In this document: positions 20,124 to 29,814 of the stretch, piece after piece | Layout of the letters: the number at the start of each line of letters is the position of its first letter | Numbering within the stretch: the first letter of the stretch is position 1 | Source of the DNA: Wallemia ichthyophaga EXF-994 | Lineage: Eukaryota; Basidiomycota; Wallemiomycetes; Wallemiales; Wallemiaceae | Reading direction: 5' to 3' | Length of the DNA: 64,000 nt | NCBI RefSeq assembly: GCF_000400465.1 | Contig: NW_008806294.1 | Span: 116,780 to 180,779, forward strand | The notes under the pieces: generated by a model | What the model was told of the DNA's origin: nothing | Database searches by the model: none | The model's input: only the letters and a program-made list of their open reading frames with translations | Position numbers and translations under genes: made by a program

Positions 20124-21156
20124 TCACCGCCAAGGGACACGGGGGCCGATAGCGCGCATTCTAAACATGGCAAAGGCGACACCAGCGAGAGTGCCTGAGA
20201 GCCTAGACTTGTGCGCTCCGACGGAGTAAGGGGAGGTGAGGGTGTTGTAGGCGTCCCAAGCTACCAAACCGCCAACGGCCATCCTGTGAAAAGTGCATGA
20301 GTAATCAGTCGTGAGTGTCGTGCTGCATTAGACACCCACCAAGCCTGCACCGGTAGGAAGAAATAGAGGGAGAAGGTGGCGTGTGGGTTGGCTGCAGCGA
20401 AGAAACCGAGCGTGCTACCAACCGCGCCTGTGATGTGTGTGAGATGAAAAAGAAGAGTGAAAAAGTCAAACCATAACACACCCGAAGCACCGTTGGAGGG
20501 GTTGGAGAGCGTGGCAGCGGATGCGGCTAATCCACCTCCACAGTAGAGTGCTAGGAAAGTGCGCGCACCTAGCATAGCAATTGCGTGCGGAGCCATCAAG
20601 TAGAAAGTGAGCATATTGAAAATGAGTGAATCGACGCGTGTGTGCAGGAAACTGGACGTGAGCAGTGTGTGTAAGCGTCCTGAAGAGAGGTTGTACCAGC
20701 TGCGAGGGGTGTGTCAGTGACGTTGCTATCAAGCTGTCGCGCTATCAAGCTGACACGCTATCAAGCTGACACGCTATCAAGCCGACACGCTATCAAGCTG
20801 ACACGCTATCAAGCTACCACAACTGCTCACCTCGCTGTAAAGTTCTTCAACATAAAGCGCATCCAGCGTGGATCGTTGAAACGTTTCCACTGAGCATCGC
20901 TCAATACGAAGAGAGCATACACGGCGACATTCGCCCCCATAACGCTGTATAGGAGGTGGTTGGGGTGTGGATTGAAACCGCGTCTGAAGAAGCGCTGCCA
21001 GTTGTCTCTGTGGCTGTTGCCGCTGTTGCCGCGCGGGAAGTAGGTGGTGCGCAGAGCCCTCGTGTGCATCTGCGTGTGTGCATGTGTATGTGGATGCACA
21101 CCGCCACTCCTCCACTGCAATTGCACTTGCAATCGCCCCGCTAATCGTGATAGCAT
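20124..21156 (-). CDS. Rhomboid-family intramembrane serine protease (mitochondrial type)
   Basis: Exons 20831-21156, 20482-20699, 20340-20427 and 20124-20283 encode 263 residues. The N-terminus MLSRLAGRLQVQLQWR is Arg-rich and lacks acidic residues, like a mitochondrial presequence. Core motifs: RWMRFMLKNF, WYNLSSGRLHTLLTSSFLH, FNMLTFYLMAPHAI, then NPSNGASGAVGSTLGFF, whose GASG carries the catalytic Ser (split by intron 2), and SVGAHKSRLSGTLAG near the C-terminus with the likely catalytic His. PCP1/PARL-type enzymes process dynamin-like and other inner-membrane proteins; that role is inferred. Intron 1 is 131 nt, far longer than its neighbours, because of a 16-bp repeat. Start codons of this gene and PSF2 are 55 bp apart. 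Confidence 0.85.
20723..20818 (-). repeat. 16-bp minisatellite inside intron 1 of the rhomboid gene
   Basis: Six tandem copies of ACGCTATCAAGCTGAC, the outer ones degenerate, fill most of a 131-nt intron. Removing five copies would leave 51 nt, the normal intron size in this window. Confidence 0.9.
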
Positions 21157-21211
21157 TCTTATTCCGTTTCCGTCGCGAAGAGAGAAGACAGAAGGCAGCG
21201 GACACACGAAA

Positions 21212-21883
21212 ATGGCAGTGCCTGGACAGAAAAAGGAATCGCTTACGCCAAGTGAACTGCATTTCATAGCGACATCCGAATACGTGGTGGAGATTGTACC
21301 CAATTTCTCAATGGGCCAGATACGGTTGTTGAGTGTGAGTGGGTGTTTGTGCGCCGTCGACTACGCTAACCCTGCAAAGGGTATCTGGGGACCATTCACA
21401 CCGCCAGGCAAAGCCAGAGTGCCTCTGTGGCTGGCACTCGATTTGAAGCGGCGGAAGAGGTGCTCGATAGTTGCGCCAGAGTGGATGAGCGTCGATCATC
21501 TACAAGAGAGGCTCAAAGACGAGACCACTCACGGCGAGTACGCTGATTTGCCATTCCGGTATTTGGAAATATCAAAAGCGATAATCGGCGTGGCTGGTGA
21601 GGATGTAGACAATGCAGCACTCATTCGCAGTCTGCTGATGGATATTCGTCAGGCACGCCAAACAAAGTCGCGTCAAGGTGTTGTCAAGATGAATGACGCG
21701 GGCATGGCCATGACGGGGATCTCCCAGCTCGAAATCAACGAACTGCGGCCATTCTTTGTGCAGTCATTTGGCGTGATGAGGAGGCTGGGTGGTGCACATG
21801 TCGCAGCGCCAATGAGCCAGTCGACGCAGATACCAAGCCAGTTTACCCTGGATGAGGATGGATGGGATGTGAGTGGGGTGTAG
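21212..21883 (+). CDS. PSF2: GINS complex subunit PSF2
   Basis: Predicted subunit of the GINS tetramer, part of the CMG replicative helicase, nuclear. Exons 21212-21334 and 21380-21883 (45-nt intron, phase 0) encode 208 residues, the usual PSF2 size. Diagnostic stretches: LTPSELHFIATSEYVVEIVPNF, LLS|GIWGPFTPPGKARVPLWLA, CSIVAPEWMSV, LPFRYLEISKAI, and INELRPFF near the end of the helical part. ATG at 21212 is the first Met that begins at the conserved N-terminus; upstream codons in frame come from the divergent rhomboid gene. Confidence 0.93.
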   Translation: MAVPGQKKESLTPSELHFIATSEYVVEIVPNFSMGQIRLLSVSGCLCAVDYANPAKGIWGPFTPPGKARVPLWLALDLKRRKRCSIVAPEWMSVDHLQERLKDETTHGEYADLPFRYLEISKAIIGVAGEDVDNAALIRSLLMDIRQARQTKSRQGVVKMNDAGMAMTGISQLEINELRPFFVQSFGVMRRLGGAHVAAPMSQSTQIPSQFTLDEDGWDVSGV

Positions 21884-22016
21884 CGGGATATAACGAGCAG
21901 GTGAAATGAGCAATAAGGAACTGTAATAAGTTAAAATACACGAATCTATGTGATGCAAGTGTGGTTAAAATTTTCACAATTTTCACTTGTAGAGCCTTCT
22001 CAGTCGAAATAACCCG

Positions 22017-22724
22017 CTAAAACAAACTATCTTCATCTCTCAAATACTCACCGACATCAGCTTGATGGAAAACGACGAGGCCAGTGGGGTCTAGCTTGCG
22101 GGTATCGACAGTGGATCTCGCGCTGACACCGAAACCGAGGGGGACATCAGCCATGCTAAGAACGACGACACCTTGATGTTCGGGGGTGTCTTCAGTGATT
22201 CTGCCGAGGTGTGCCTTAACGACGTGATTTCCGTAGAGGAAGGGAAGTTCACCGTTTGGTTTAACCCAGACCTGAGAACGGGGTTAAGCGGGTGTATAAT
22301 CTATAGCCACGGCTGCGCACCTTAAACCTCGCCCACCTCGCCAGAACATCCAACGAGCCAATTCCAAGTTTAAATTTTCCAGATTTTGTGAATTTTCCGA
22401 GGCATTGACCGATGCTAATGAGATTTGGACGGGCAATAGACGTGGCGAGGTTGTTTATAGGGGTGTTGAGGAGGAACACCTTATCCTTCTGTAGCCTGAG
22501 CAGAGGAGCTGTGTCTTCGTCGAGGTCGTCTGCATCTCCAGCAGGATTGATGACGTGAACGAGGTTCTTGCCCTGGGATCTTGATCAGATAGTTCATCGC
22601 AGCCGCACACCACGTACGACGTAATTGGCCAGCTTTTCAAACACAGCGCGTGTCTCTTCCTCTGTGAGTGGTCTCCTGGGAGTGTATGTGAGCGGAATAT
22701 CCCAATATTTATCCAAAATTACAT
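22017..22724 (-). CDS. NIP7: 60S ribosome biogenesis factor NIP7 (start codon split by intron)
   Basis: Predicted nucleolar PUA-domain protein needed for 27S pre-rRNA processing and 60S export. Coding exons: 22723-22724 (AT), 22618-22675 (G onward), 22321-22572, 22017-22271. The product is 188 residues and matches the family throughout: [53 protein letters not shown], then the PUA part [22 protein letters not shown] and [18 protein letters not shown]. No ATG lies in frame upstream of RPLTEEE without splicing. An intron (GTAATT...CTCCCAG, 47 nt) joins AT to G and yields exactly the MRPLT start of NIP7 proteins. The alternative, a non-AUG start, seems less likely. Confidence 0.9.
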
Positions 22725-22818
22725 TTTATTTTTGAGTTTTTCTTGATGGCTGTTGCTGTTCAAGGTGGTGTCCCCGCCTCCATCTCACCCACCAACGCCC
22801 AATTGGAAAAACATCGAA

Positions 22819-23628
22819 ATGGTCTTCAGAAATTCCTACGACTCTGACAACACCGTTTTCTCCCCACAAGGAAGACTCCACCAGGTCGAATACGCTTTGG
22901 AAGCTGTCAGGCAAGGTTCTGCCGCTGTTGGGCTCAGGAGCAACACCCACGCAATTCTCCTCACTCTCAAGCGCTCTACCGGCGAGCTTGCCAGCTACCA
23001 GCAGAAAGCGTTCAAGATCGATGACCACCTCGGTATTGCGATCGCTGGTCTCACCAGTGACGCACGCGTTCTCAGCAACTACATGCGCAATCAAGCCATG
23101 TCCTCTAGGCTCCTCTACGGCCGTCCAATCCCCGTAAACAGAATCGTCTCGCAGATCGCTGAGAAGGCGCAGCTTGCCACTCAGCAATACGGCAGACGTC
23201 CTTATGGTGTTGGTTTCCTCGTTATTGGTCAGGATCAGACTGGCCCTCACCTCCACGAATTCAGCCCAGACGGCAACGCCTTGGAGTATGTAGCCATGTC
23301 CATCGGTGCACGCTCTCAAATGGCTAAAACTTATCTCGAGAAGGAGCACGATAAGCTGGCAGAGTGTAGTTTGGATGAGCTCATCCACCACGGCTTGCAA
23401 TCCCTCAAGGCTTCTCTCCAGCAATCTAAAACTCTCACCCCCCTCAACACCTCCATCGCCATCGTTGGTCCTCCAGGTCCAAACGAGTCTGGCGTCAAGA
23501 GCGAAGGCTCCTTCAGAATCCTCGAGGGTGACAATGCTAAGCCATACATCGATGCCTTGGGTCAGGAGGAGCAGACACAAGCGCAGACACAGCCAACGCA
23601 GCAAAGGGATGTCACTATGCAGGAGTAA
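22819..23628 (+). CDS. PRE5: 20S proteasome subunit alpha-6 (PRE5/PSMA1)
   Basis: Predicted alpha-ring subunit of the 20S proteasome. A single exon of 269 residues, with the alpha-subunit signature SPQGRLHQVEYALEAVRQGSAAVG at the N-terminus, LGIAIAGLTSDARVL, YGRRPYGVGFLVIG and MSIGARSQMAKTYLE, which identify alpha-6 rather than other alpha subunits. The C-terminus is a short Gln/Glu-rich tail. The Met at 22819 matches the alpha-6 N-terminus; 22 more codons are open upstream without family similarity. It is divergent from NIP7 with 94 bp between the start codons. Confidence 0.95.
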   Translation: MVFRNSYDSDNTVFSPQGRLHQVEYALEAVRQGSAAVGLRSNTHAILLTLKRSTGELASYQQKAFKIDDHLGIAIAGLTSDARVLSNYMRNQAMSSRLLYGRPIPVNRIVSQIAEKAQLATQQYGRRPYGVGFLVIGQDQTGPHLHEFSPDGNALEYVAMSIGARSQMAKTYLEKEHDKLAECSLDELIHHGLQSLKASLQQSKTLTPLNTSIAIVGPPGPNESGVKSEGSFRILEGDNAKPYIDALGQEEQTQAQTQPTQQRDVTMQE

Positions 23629-23716
23629 ATGAGATGTGAGTATATGTATGACTATGATAATATCCAGTGTGAAACATGAAAATTTTATGCATGATGTATC
23701 ATGTATGATGCATTAC

Positions 23717-25156
23717 CTATTGTACTGTTGTGTTTATCTTCCTTTGCGATTGCGCTTGCAGGAGGCCCTTCTCCCACTGCGCTCTGACTCTCGCCGCCAT
23801 CCCGGGTCTGCGCAACGACGCGACAAGGGCGACGTACGCGCTAAGCAGGGCGACAGAGCCAGCCTGATGAGCCGCAGCGAGGGGAATAGGAACGAGGTAG
23901 AGGAGAGTGCTTATGCCTAAGGAAGCCTGCAAAACCACAGTGCCTGACGTAACATTGAGTAGTGTTTTAGTGAGAGGTGGCAAGCTCTTCTTCACACCTG
24001 GGCTGCGCAATGCCAGTGCGTGCATGGCCAATGTGCCAATGAGGGTGGTAGTGGCGAGTATGCGATGGTCCATCTGCGCCGTCGAAGGGTTTTCCGTCAT
24101 GTTGCGCCACCACAAATCAGCTCCGTCTGCTCGCCGCGAATAGCGTTTATCCCAGACCTCGTTCCACGGTGGCGACACGCCCTCACCCATCCACGGGAAC
24201 TCGTTGTAGATAAGCCCCGCATCGAGCCCGGCAACGAACGCACCCGAAAGTGCCGTGAGGAAAACTACACCCAAACCTGTGCGCGCGAGTACCCTGAACT
24301 GCCTCAGTGGTCGAGTCGCACTCTTGCCAAGCACCTTCTCTGGCTGGTGCACCCCGCTCACACTACCACCCCCACCAACGGCCCAGTCACGCGCCGATGC
24401 CAGCCCCGCATAGAGCGTGGCTACATAGAGCGCGAGTGCTGCACCCAGATGCGCAGCGAGGCGGTGCTGGCTGACGCGGGGAGTGGCGCCAGCGTGCGCG
24501 AAGTTCTCCTCCTTCAGCCCACTCTCCACCATATACCACCCGAGGAAGCCCTGGAAAGCTATGCCAAGCCCCAAGCCACCGACTGCCCAGCGCATCCCGC
24601 GGGATAGCTGCCGACGCGCGACCAAGTACCCCGCTGGAAGGATAAACGCAACACCTATCGCCCTCCCGAATACCCTGTGCGCCCATTCCATCACGTAGAT
24701 CCGCTTGAAATCCTCGAGGGATATGCGGCTGTTGAGCCTGGTGGGAGTGAGTGGTGTGTATGTGTGTGTCTTACCAACTCACATTCTATACTCAGGCGTC
24801 TGCTTGTACTTGTCAAACTCAGCCTGCCAATCCTCCCCGCGTGGCAGCGTTACGCCTGTGATGGGCTTCCATTCTGTGATACTCAATCCACTCTCCGTAA
24901 GCCGGGTGACGCCACCGACAACAACGATCCCCGCTATCAACGCCGATAGTGAATAGAGCCATTTTGAGGCGCTAGGGTGGGTGAGTGTGGGTTTTGGCGT
25001 GTGCGTGGGTGTTGGTGGTGTCTGTGAGTGGATTGATCTGAATGGTGCTATTCTCCAGCGAGTGGGGTGTACGCTGTTTTTGCCTTGTATGCCGTGTACA
25101 CCTCGAAAAGCCCCCGAGATTCCAACCGGCCGGGAATAACTCAAACATCTAAACAT
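23717..25156 (-). CDS. COX15: Haem A synthase COX15, mitochondrial
   Basis: Predicted inner-membrane enzyme that oxidises haem O to haem A for cytochrome c oxidase. Exons 24783-25156 and 23717-24737 (45-nt intron) encode 464 residues. A basic presequence ([19 protein letters not shown]) precedes eight hydrophobic segments. Family motifs: [21 protein letters not shown], the junction [61 protein letters not shown] and [11 protein letters not shown], providing the haem-ligand histidines. ATG at 25156 begins the presequence. Its start codon lies 28 bp from that of BOL3, also a mitochondrial protein. Confidence 0.95.
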
Positions 25157-25184
25157 GATCGTTGTCTTCCAACTTTCAACGACG

Positions 25185-25592
25185 ATGAATAGAATATCAA
25201 ATATGGCGAGAAGCTCTGGCTTCAGGAGCAGCATTAGAGCACCAGCCACAGCCACAACTACAACCACTCCACTCCGCTTCTACTCGGATGCCACTGCCAC
25301 CACCGCTGAACAGCCTCTGGCCGGTGAAGCTCGGATCAAGCAGAAGCTATCAGACACCTTCAGCCCATCTAAGCTCCAAGTCATGGATGTCTCTGGCGGC
25401 TGTGGCTCTTTCTACGCTATAAACATCGCTTCAGACTCCTTCAAAGGCCTAACAACGGTTAAACAACATCGTTTGGTTAACGAAACCCTTAAAGAGGATA
25501 TCGCTGGTATACATGGTTTGCAAGTGGGTGTATTCCTCATAAGCTTCTTACTCCTACTCACCCCCACACAGCTCAAAACAGCCGCTGAATAA
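25185..25592 (+). CDS. BOL3: Mitochondrial BolA-like protein (BOL3)
   Basis: Predicted mitochondrial matrix factor that helps transfer [4Fe-4S] clusters to client enzymes. Exons 25185-25523 and 25572-25592 (48-nt intron) encode 119 residues. The N-terminus ([18 protein letters not shown]) looks like a presequence; the BolA domain contains [29 protein letters not shown] and the helix-turn [24 protein letters not shown]. The last exon is only 21 nt, completing the LKT motif. Met codons at 25185 and 25203 are both possible starts. The Cys in GGCGSFY and the His in QHRLV are likely cluster ligands, as in other mitochondrial BolA proteins. Confidence 0.88.
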   Translation: MNRISNMARSSGFRSSIRAPATATTTTTPLRFYSDATATTAEQPLAGEARIKQKLSDTFSPSKLQVMDVSGGCGSFYAINIASDSFKGLTTVKQHRLVNETLKEDIAGIHGLQVGVFLISFLLLLTPTQLKTAAE

Positions 25593-25708
25593 TCCTTTTA
25601 GAATCTTGTATTATAATTCATTGATCGTGCAAGCATATCGTTAATCTTAAAAAGTACGCATGCAAAATGCGATTGAGTTCGCTAATCTTGGGTGCGCCAA
25701 AAGAATGC

Positions 25709-25713
25709 AAAAA
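25709..25713 (-). terminator. Pol III terminator (T5) after tRNA-Lys
   Basis: Five T residues on the minus strand begin 4 nt after the tRNA 3' end. Confidence 0.7.
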
Positions 25714-25717
25714 TATT

Positions 25718-25815
25718 AGCCCCACGCGGGGCTCGAACCCGCAGCCTTGTGATTAAAAGTCACCCGCAGCCTTGTGATTAAGAGTCACACGCTCTACCGA
25801 TTGAGCTAGCGAGGC
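25718..25815 (-). tRNA. tRNA-Lys with 25-nt internal duplication acting as an intron
   Basis: A 98-nt gene. The acceptor stem pairs at all seven positions (two wobble pairs), D-arm GCTC/GAGC and T-arm GCGGG/CCCGC with loop TTCGAGC are regular. The segment from the end of the anticodon 5' stem to the T-stem 5' strand occurs twice in tandem. The first copy reads loop CTCTTAA (anticodon CTT), the second CTTTTAA (TTT); both mean Lys. Removing 25 nt at the canonical site between positions 37 and 38 (25778 down to 25754) leaves a normal 73-nt tRNA-Lys(CTT). The A-I pair expected by the splicing endonuclease is not satisfied (C32 faces U), so processing is uncertain. Confidence 0.75.
25737..25786 (-). 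repeat. 25-bp tandem duplication inside tRNA-Lys
   Basis: Units 25762-25786 and 25737-25761 differ at one of 25 positions, the first anticodon base (C in the first transcribed copy, T in the second). Confidence 0.95.
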
Positions 25816-26102
25816 TAGTTATCATGGCTTATTAACTTCAAATTATAATCAGATTGCAGCCTTAGACAAATTTTTTTCATTCCAAAGAACGCTGTAGCAC
25901 ATCAAAGGACTATTTTGCCATAGAAATGCTTGTATATAACAAGCTAATGTCTAATTCGAATAGATATTATCTGATATCTGCCCCCTCAATGCTCCTATAT
26001 TCCACATGACATCATGAGCATATGATCATAATGTAGTGTGAAAAAGCGCAGTCAATCGCAGTCGCAGTTAAACATCAACGTTCATAACAAGAAGCAATCA
26101 GA

Positions 26103-28219
26103 ATGTCTTTGAGAACAGCAAGGTTAGTAATCGCTGCCATTTCCCGCCAGAGCTGACGCAGATCAGCACGCCGCTCCTAGGCGACAGAGAAAGAAGCAGT
26201 GCAGAAGAGAGTTTGAGAGGGAAGCAAAAGCGGAGGAAATTCCTACGCTACATCAAGGTACTACTCCCACTCCTGCTATTCACATTTCTATTTATCGTGG
26301 GTGCGCTGACACTATACAAGAGCTGGGACGTGGCGAAACATCCACCTACAAATGCTCTCCATCCACCCACACAGCCGTATGCACCAGACGTGCAACTAAG
26401 CACGCCGTGGACGGACGACGCGGTGGCCGGGAAGGGATGGCAAACGCATCCGCGGCCGACACTCTACAGAAACGCGTGGAAAACACTCAACGGGATCTGG
26501 ACATACTCACCAGCACACGCTGCAGACGATATCGCTCACCCGCCCTTTAACCAGACACTAAAGCGGCAAGTGCGTATCCCCGCCTGCGCAGAGAGCGGGA
26601 TGAGCGGTGTAGGCGAGGACAGGAGTGAGTGGATGTGGTACAAGACGCGTTTCGACGCGTTGGAAGCGGGTGGGAGTGAGAGTAAAAGTGAAACAGACAC
26701 ACGCGACCGCCACATCCTCCATCTCGACGCAGTCGATTACGAGGCAGTCGTATTTGTCAATGGCGTCCAAGTCGCCGCTCACACAGGTGGATACACGCGT
26801 TTCAGTGTGGATATTACTGAGGCGATGAGCGTACGAGCGGATGCAGAGGCACACGCACACCCACACGAGCTCATAGTCTGGGTGAGAGACCCAACAGACT
26901 CGCTCGACGAAAACATACCGCTCGGGAAGCAGCGCACTGTCGATATGCACATGTTCTTCGCGAGCTGTAGCGGGATATGGCAGAGTGTGTGGCTCGAGCG
27001 CATACCTCGGGAGTACATAACGCAAGTTGCCGTGCAGGGCGACCAGTGGGGAGTGGTGCGCGGGGCTATCTACACGAACAGCAACGATACTGCGCCCGTA
27101 CACTTGGAGCTGCATGAGCAGGAGCAGCACTCGTCACGACCACTCGCAACCCACACCGTCCCCTCAAACACCCCTTTCGAATGGTCTGTTGAGGGTGTGT
27201 CGCAGTGGAGCGTCGCCCACCCGCATCTTTACACGCTCTCAATCCACACAGACACAGACACCGCCGATAGTTATCTGGGTTTCCGCAGCGTTTCGAAAGG
27301 CATGGTAGATGGAGCACTCAAGCCACTCGTCAACGATGAGTTCATCTTCACTCTCGCCACCCTCGACGAAGGCTACTGGCCTGACGGTCTTTATACGCCG
27401 CCATCCGAGGGAGCGCTTCAATACGATATTGGCTACCTCAAACGATTGGGATTCAGCGGGATACGCAAGCATATCAAAGTCGAGCCAGATGTTTTTTACT
27501 ACATGTGCGATAAGATTGGTATGCTCGTTTGGCAGGATATGCCGTCTCTCATGCACGATCGCACTCCAACCGACGCGCAGATAGCCGAGTTTGAGCGACA
27601 GAGCGTGGAGATAGTGCGCACACACTCACACTTCCCCTCCATCGTCACGTGGGTGCTGTACAACGAGGGCTGGGGGCAGGCTGATGGCGGTGTAGAGGAG
27701 GCATTGGTGGGGAAAGTGCTTAATGTGGACAAGTCACGCTTGATCGACGCAGCAAGTGGATGGAAAGATAATGGGTTTGGGGACTTTCACGATACACACC
27801 ACTACAGCGAGCCATTGTGTGGATTGAACGTGGAGACGTCGCTGGTGACACCTCCCGATGCACATGCACATGCACACAGGATAGAGGTTAATATGGAGAT
27901 GGGCGGAGTCGGCCATCTCGCACCATCGCAGCACAATTGGTTTGATATGCGCACTTATAAAGACACTTACGAGATAGCGGGGGATGTACAGACGTGGAAT
28001 TTCCGCACACTGTCTATACTGCGCGAGTTGAAGGAGCAAGTCTTGTTCACTGGGAGGTGTGCAGGTGCAGTGTATACACAGACTAGCGATATAGAGAGTG
28101 AAGTGAATGGGCTGCTTTCGTATGATCGCAGATACAGTAGACCGGATGTGAGGAGGTGGCGGGAGGCCATTCGGGGATTATATGAGTCGAGTGGGAGTAT
28201 TTATAAAGTAATGACGTAA
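26103..28219 (+). CDS. Glycoside hydrolase family 2 protein, type II membrane-anchored
   Basis: Exons 26103-26122 and 26167-28219 (44-nt intron) encode 690 residues. A basic cytoplasmic tail is followed by one transmembrane segment (LLPLLLFTFLFIVGALTLY), so the enzyme should face the ER/Golgi lumen or outside. The GH2 layout follows: sugar-binding domain (WYKTRFDALEAGG, YEAVVFVNGVQVAAHTGGYTRFSVDI), an immunoglobulin-like domain, and a TIM barrel with VLYNEGWGQ carrying the acid/base Glu and VNMEMGGVG with a likely nucleophile. It resembles bacterial-type beta-galactosidase/glucuronidase-like GH2 proteins; the substrate is not predictable. The start uses an acceptor at 26166; the nearer AG at 26161 would give the wrong frame. 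Bacterial origin followed by intron gain is possible but unproven. Confidence 0.8.
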
Positions 28220-28253
28220 TGAATGGTATCAATGGTTTTCGATAGCGACCTCT

Positions 28254-28748
28254 TCAAGTTGCCATGTAAGCCTGCTCAAGCTCGTCTAACTGTGCCTGCT
28301 CATCCTTAATCATAATCTCATAGCGCTCTTTTTGGAGACTGAGTTTCTGCAGCACGCCAGCATCCTCGGCGGTGAGATTAGATTTAGCTTTAGTGGCCAA
28401 GTCATGCCTCCGCTGAGCTTTAAGTTTGAGGTGAGCGTGTTTCTTCTGGAGGGATTTGAGCGCGACCTCTGCTCTCATAACGAGTGAGCGTATCTGAGGT
28501 TCAATGTCATTAGCAAGCTGAGTTTTCGCGTTGTTGACTTGAGATTCGCTAACGAGAATGAAGTGACGGTTGAACTCGGTGATTTGCCTGAATCGATCAA
28601 CGTCGCTGAGTGTGCTGCGTAGATTGCTCAGGGCGCTGTCTGCCTCGTCCACGCATCCATCCGCGGCTATCTGGCACGCGTAGAGGCTTTGGTAGAACTG
28701 GAGGGGATTGTTGTTGCTGTTGTTGTTACTGGGCTGTGATTGGCTCAT
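28254..28748 (-). CDS. SPC19: DASH complex subunit SPC19-like
   Basis: A single-exon gene of 164 residues. After a short Asn/Ser-rich start, the sequence is nearly all helical and heptad-like: LYACQIAADGCVDEADSALSNLRSTLSDVDRF, FNRHFILVSESQVNNAKTQL, IEPQIRSLVMRAEVALKSLQKK. Order and spacing fit the Spc19 family, part of the DASH/Dam1 ring that couples kinetochores to microtubules. The C-terminal coiled coil (KERYEIMIKDEQAQLDELEQAY) is longer than in yeasts. The assignment rests on helical pattern and overall resemblance, without a catalytic motif to anchor it. Confidence 0.65.
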   Translation of the reverse strand: MSQSQPSNNNSNNNPLQFYQSLYACQIAADGCVDEADSALSNLRSTLSDVDRFRQITEFNRHFILVSESQVNNAKTQLANDIEPQIRSLVMRAEVALKSLQKKHAHLKLKAQRRHDLATKAKSNLTAEDAGVLQKLSLQKERYEIMIKDEQAQLDELEQAYMAT

Positions 28749-29166
28749 TTGAATATTTATTTGATTTTAAGTTGATTAAATTGCTCCTCGTGTTATTCAA
28801 CGCGTCTCTTGATTTTTTATTTTATTTTTATTCTCGGCCAATTTACTTAGTTGGGGAGTGAGTTGAAATAAAATTTCTTTCAAACCAACTGCGAAGACGG
28901 AGTGATACGCGGTGCACTGTGTTTTATGAGTTGGTCATATAATACTGTGCACAGCGGATACACACCGCACACACCGCACACCGGCACTTTCGAAGCCTCT
29001 CTAGTAGTTGACTCGTCGACGTTGACTAGCAGGGGTCAAAAAGGCGCCAAAAGCGACAGCAGAGGGGGTTTCTAATGTGTGGGAGAGTGTATGACACTCC
29101 ACGCAGACCTTCTCGTGCAACATTATTGACTCAATTTACTTGAAAATTTGCATTCATATGTACACA
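28749..29166. other. Intergenic; no gene seen
   Basis: A 418-bp spacer between the SPC19 start and the URA6 stop. AT-rich near 28760-28850, then a CA-rich part (CACACCGCACACACC near 28960). No ORF or RNA gene is supported. Confidence 0.5.
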
Positions 29167-29814
29167 TCAACTTATCTGCTTATTGACTGCCTCTTTGACG
29201 CGTGCATAAACATCATCTACAGAAGCAGTGCAGTCTACTTGGACGACCTTGTCCATTTTCTGGTAATGCTCAATCACCGGCATCGAAGTGTTGATGAAGG
29301 TGGCGAATCTCTTCCTGATAGACTCCACATTATCGTCGTCTCTGCCTGAGGTTTGCGAGCGCTTTAAGAGACGCTCCTCCATTGTGCTCTCTGGGCAATT
29401 GAGGTAGAGTACGAAACGGGAGTTGCAGATGTGCTCGTCGAACGACAACGCCTGGTCCATCTGTCTGGGGAAGCCATCAATGAGGAAGCGCGTAGTGTTA
29501 CGATGCGTTATGGCATCGTCCATCGCGTTTTTAAGCAGATTAAGTGTGACGTAGGATGGGACAATGCGACCTTCCCTGATGAACGACTTGATCAGTTCAC
29601 CAGCCTCACTGCCTTCTCTGGCTTGTTCTGCGCGGAGCAAATCGCCCGCTGTTTACCTATGTGTGAGCATGCACACCACCAACACACCTCACCCACCAGA
29701 CAAATGACAGAAGCTGTAATCCTCTACTAGCCTTCCACACTGCGTGCCTTTACCTGCACCTGGACCACCGAGTACGAATATAACCAAAACCTGTGAACTG
29801 TCGAAGGATGCCAT
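29167..29814 (-). CDS. URA6: UMP/CMP kinase (URA6-type)
   Basis: Predicted nucleoside monophosphate kinase transferring phosphate from ATP to UMP/CMP in pyrimidine nucleotide synthesis. Exons 29697-29814 and 29167-29648 (48-nt intron, phase 1) encode 199 residues. The P-loop [20 protein letters not shown] across the splice, the NMP-binding [25 protein letters not shown], and LID residues [11 protein letters not shown] identify the short-LID class of UMP-CMP kinases. The C-terminal [11 protein letters not shown] is usual. URA2, the first pyrimidine enzyme, lies a few kilobases away, but intervening genes argue against a functional cluster. Confidence 0.93.

Noticed and set aside
22726-23604. 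292-residue minus-strand ORF opposite PRE5
   Set aside because: It is a shadow of the well-conserved proteasome subunit on the plus strand.
24020-24607. 195-residue plus-strand ORF opposite COX15
   Set aside because: Shadow of the COX15 coding strand; no hydrophobic or motif structure of its own.
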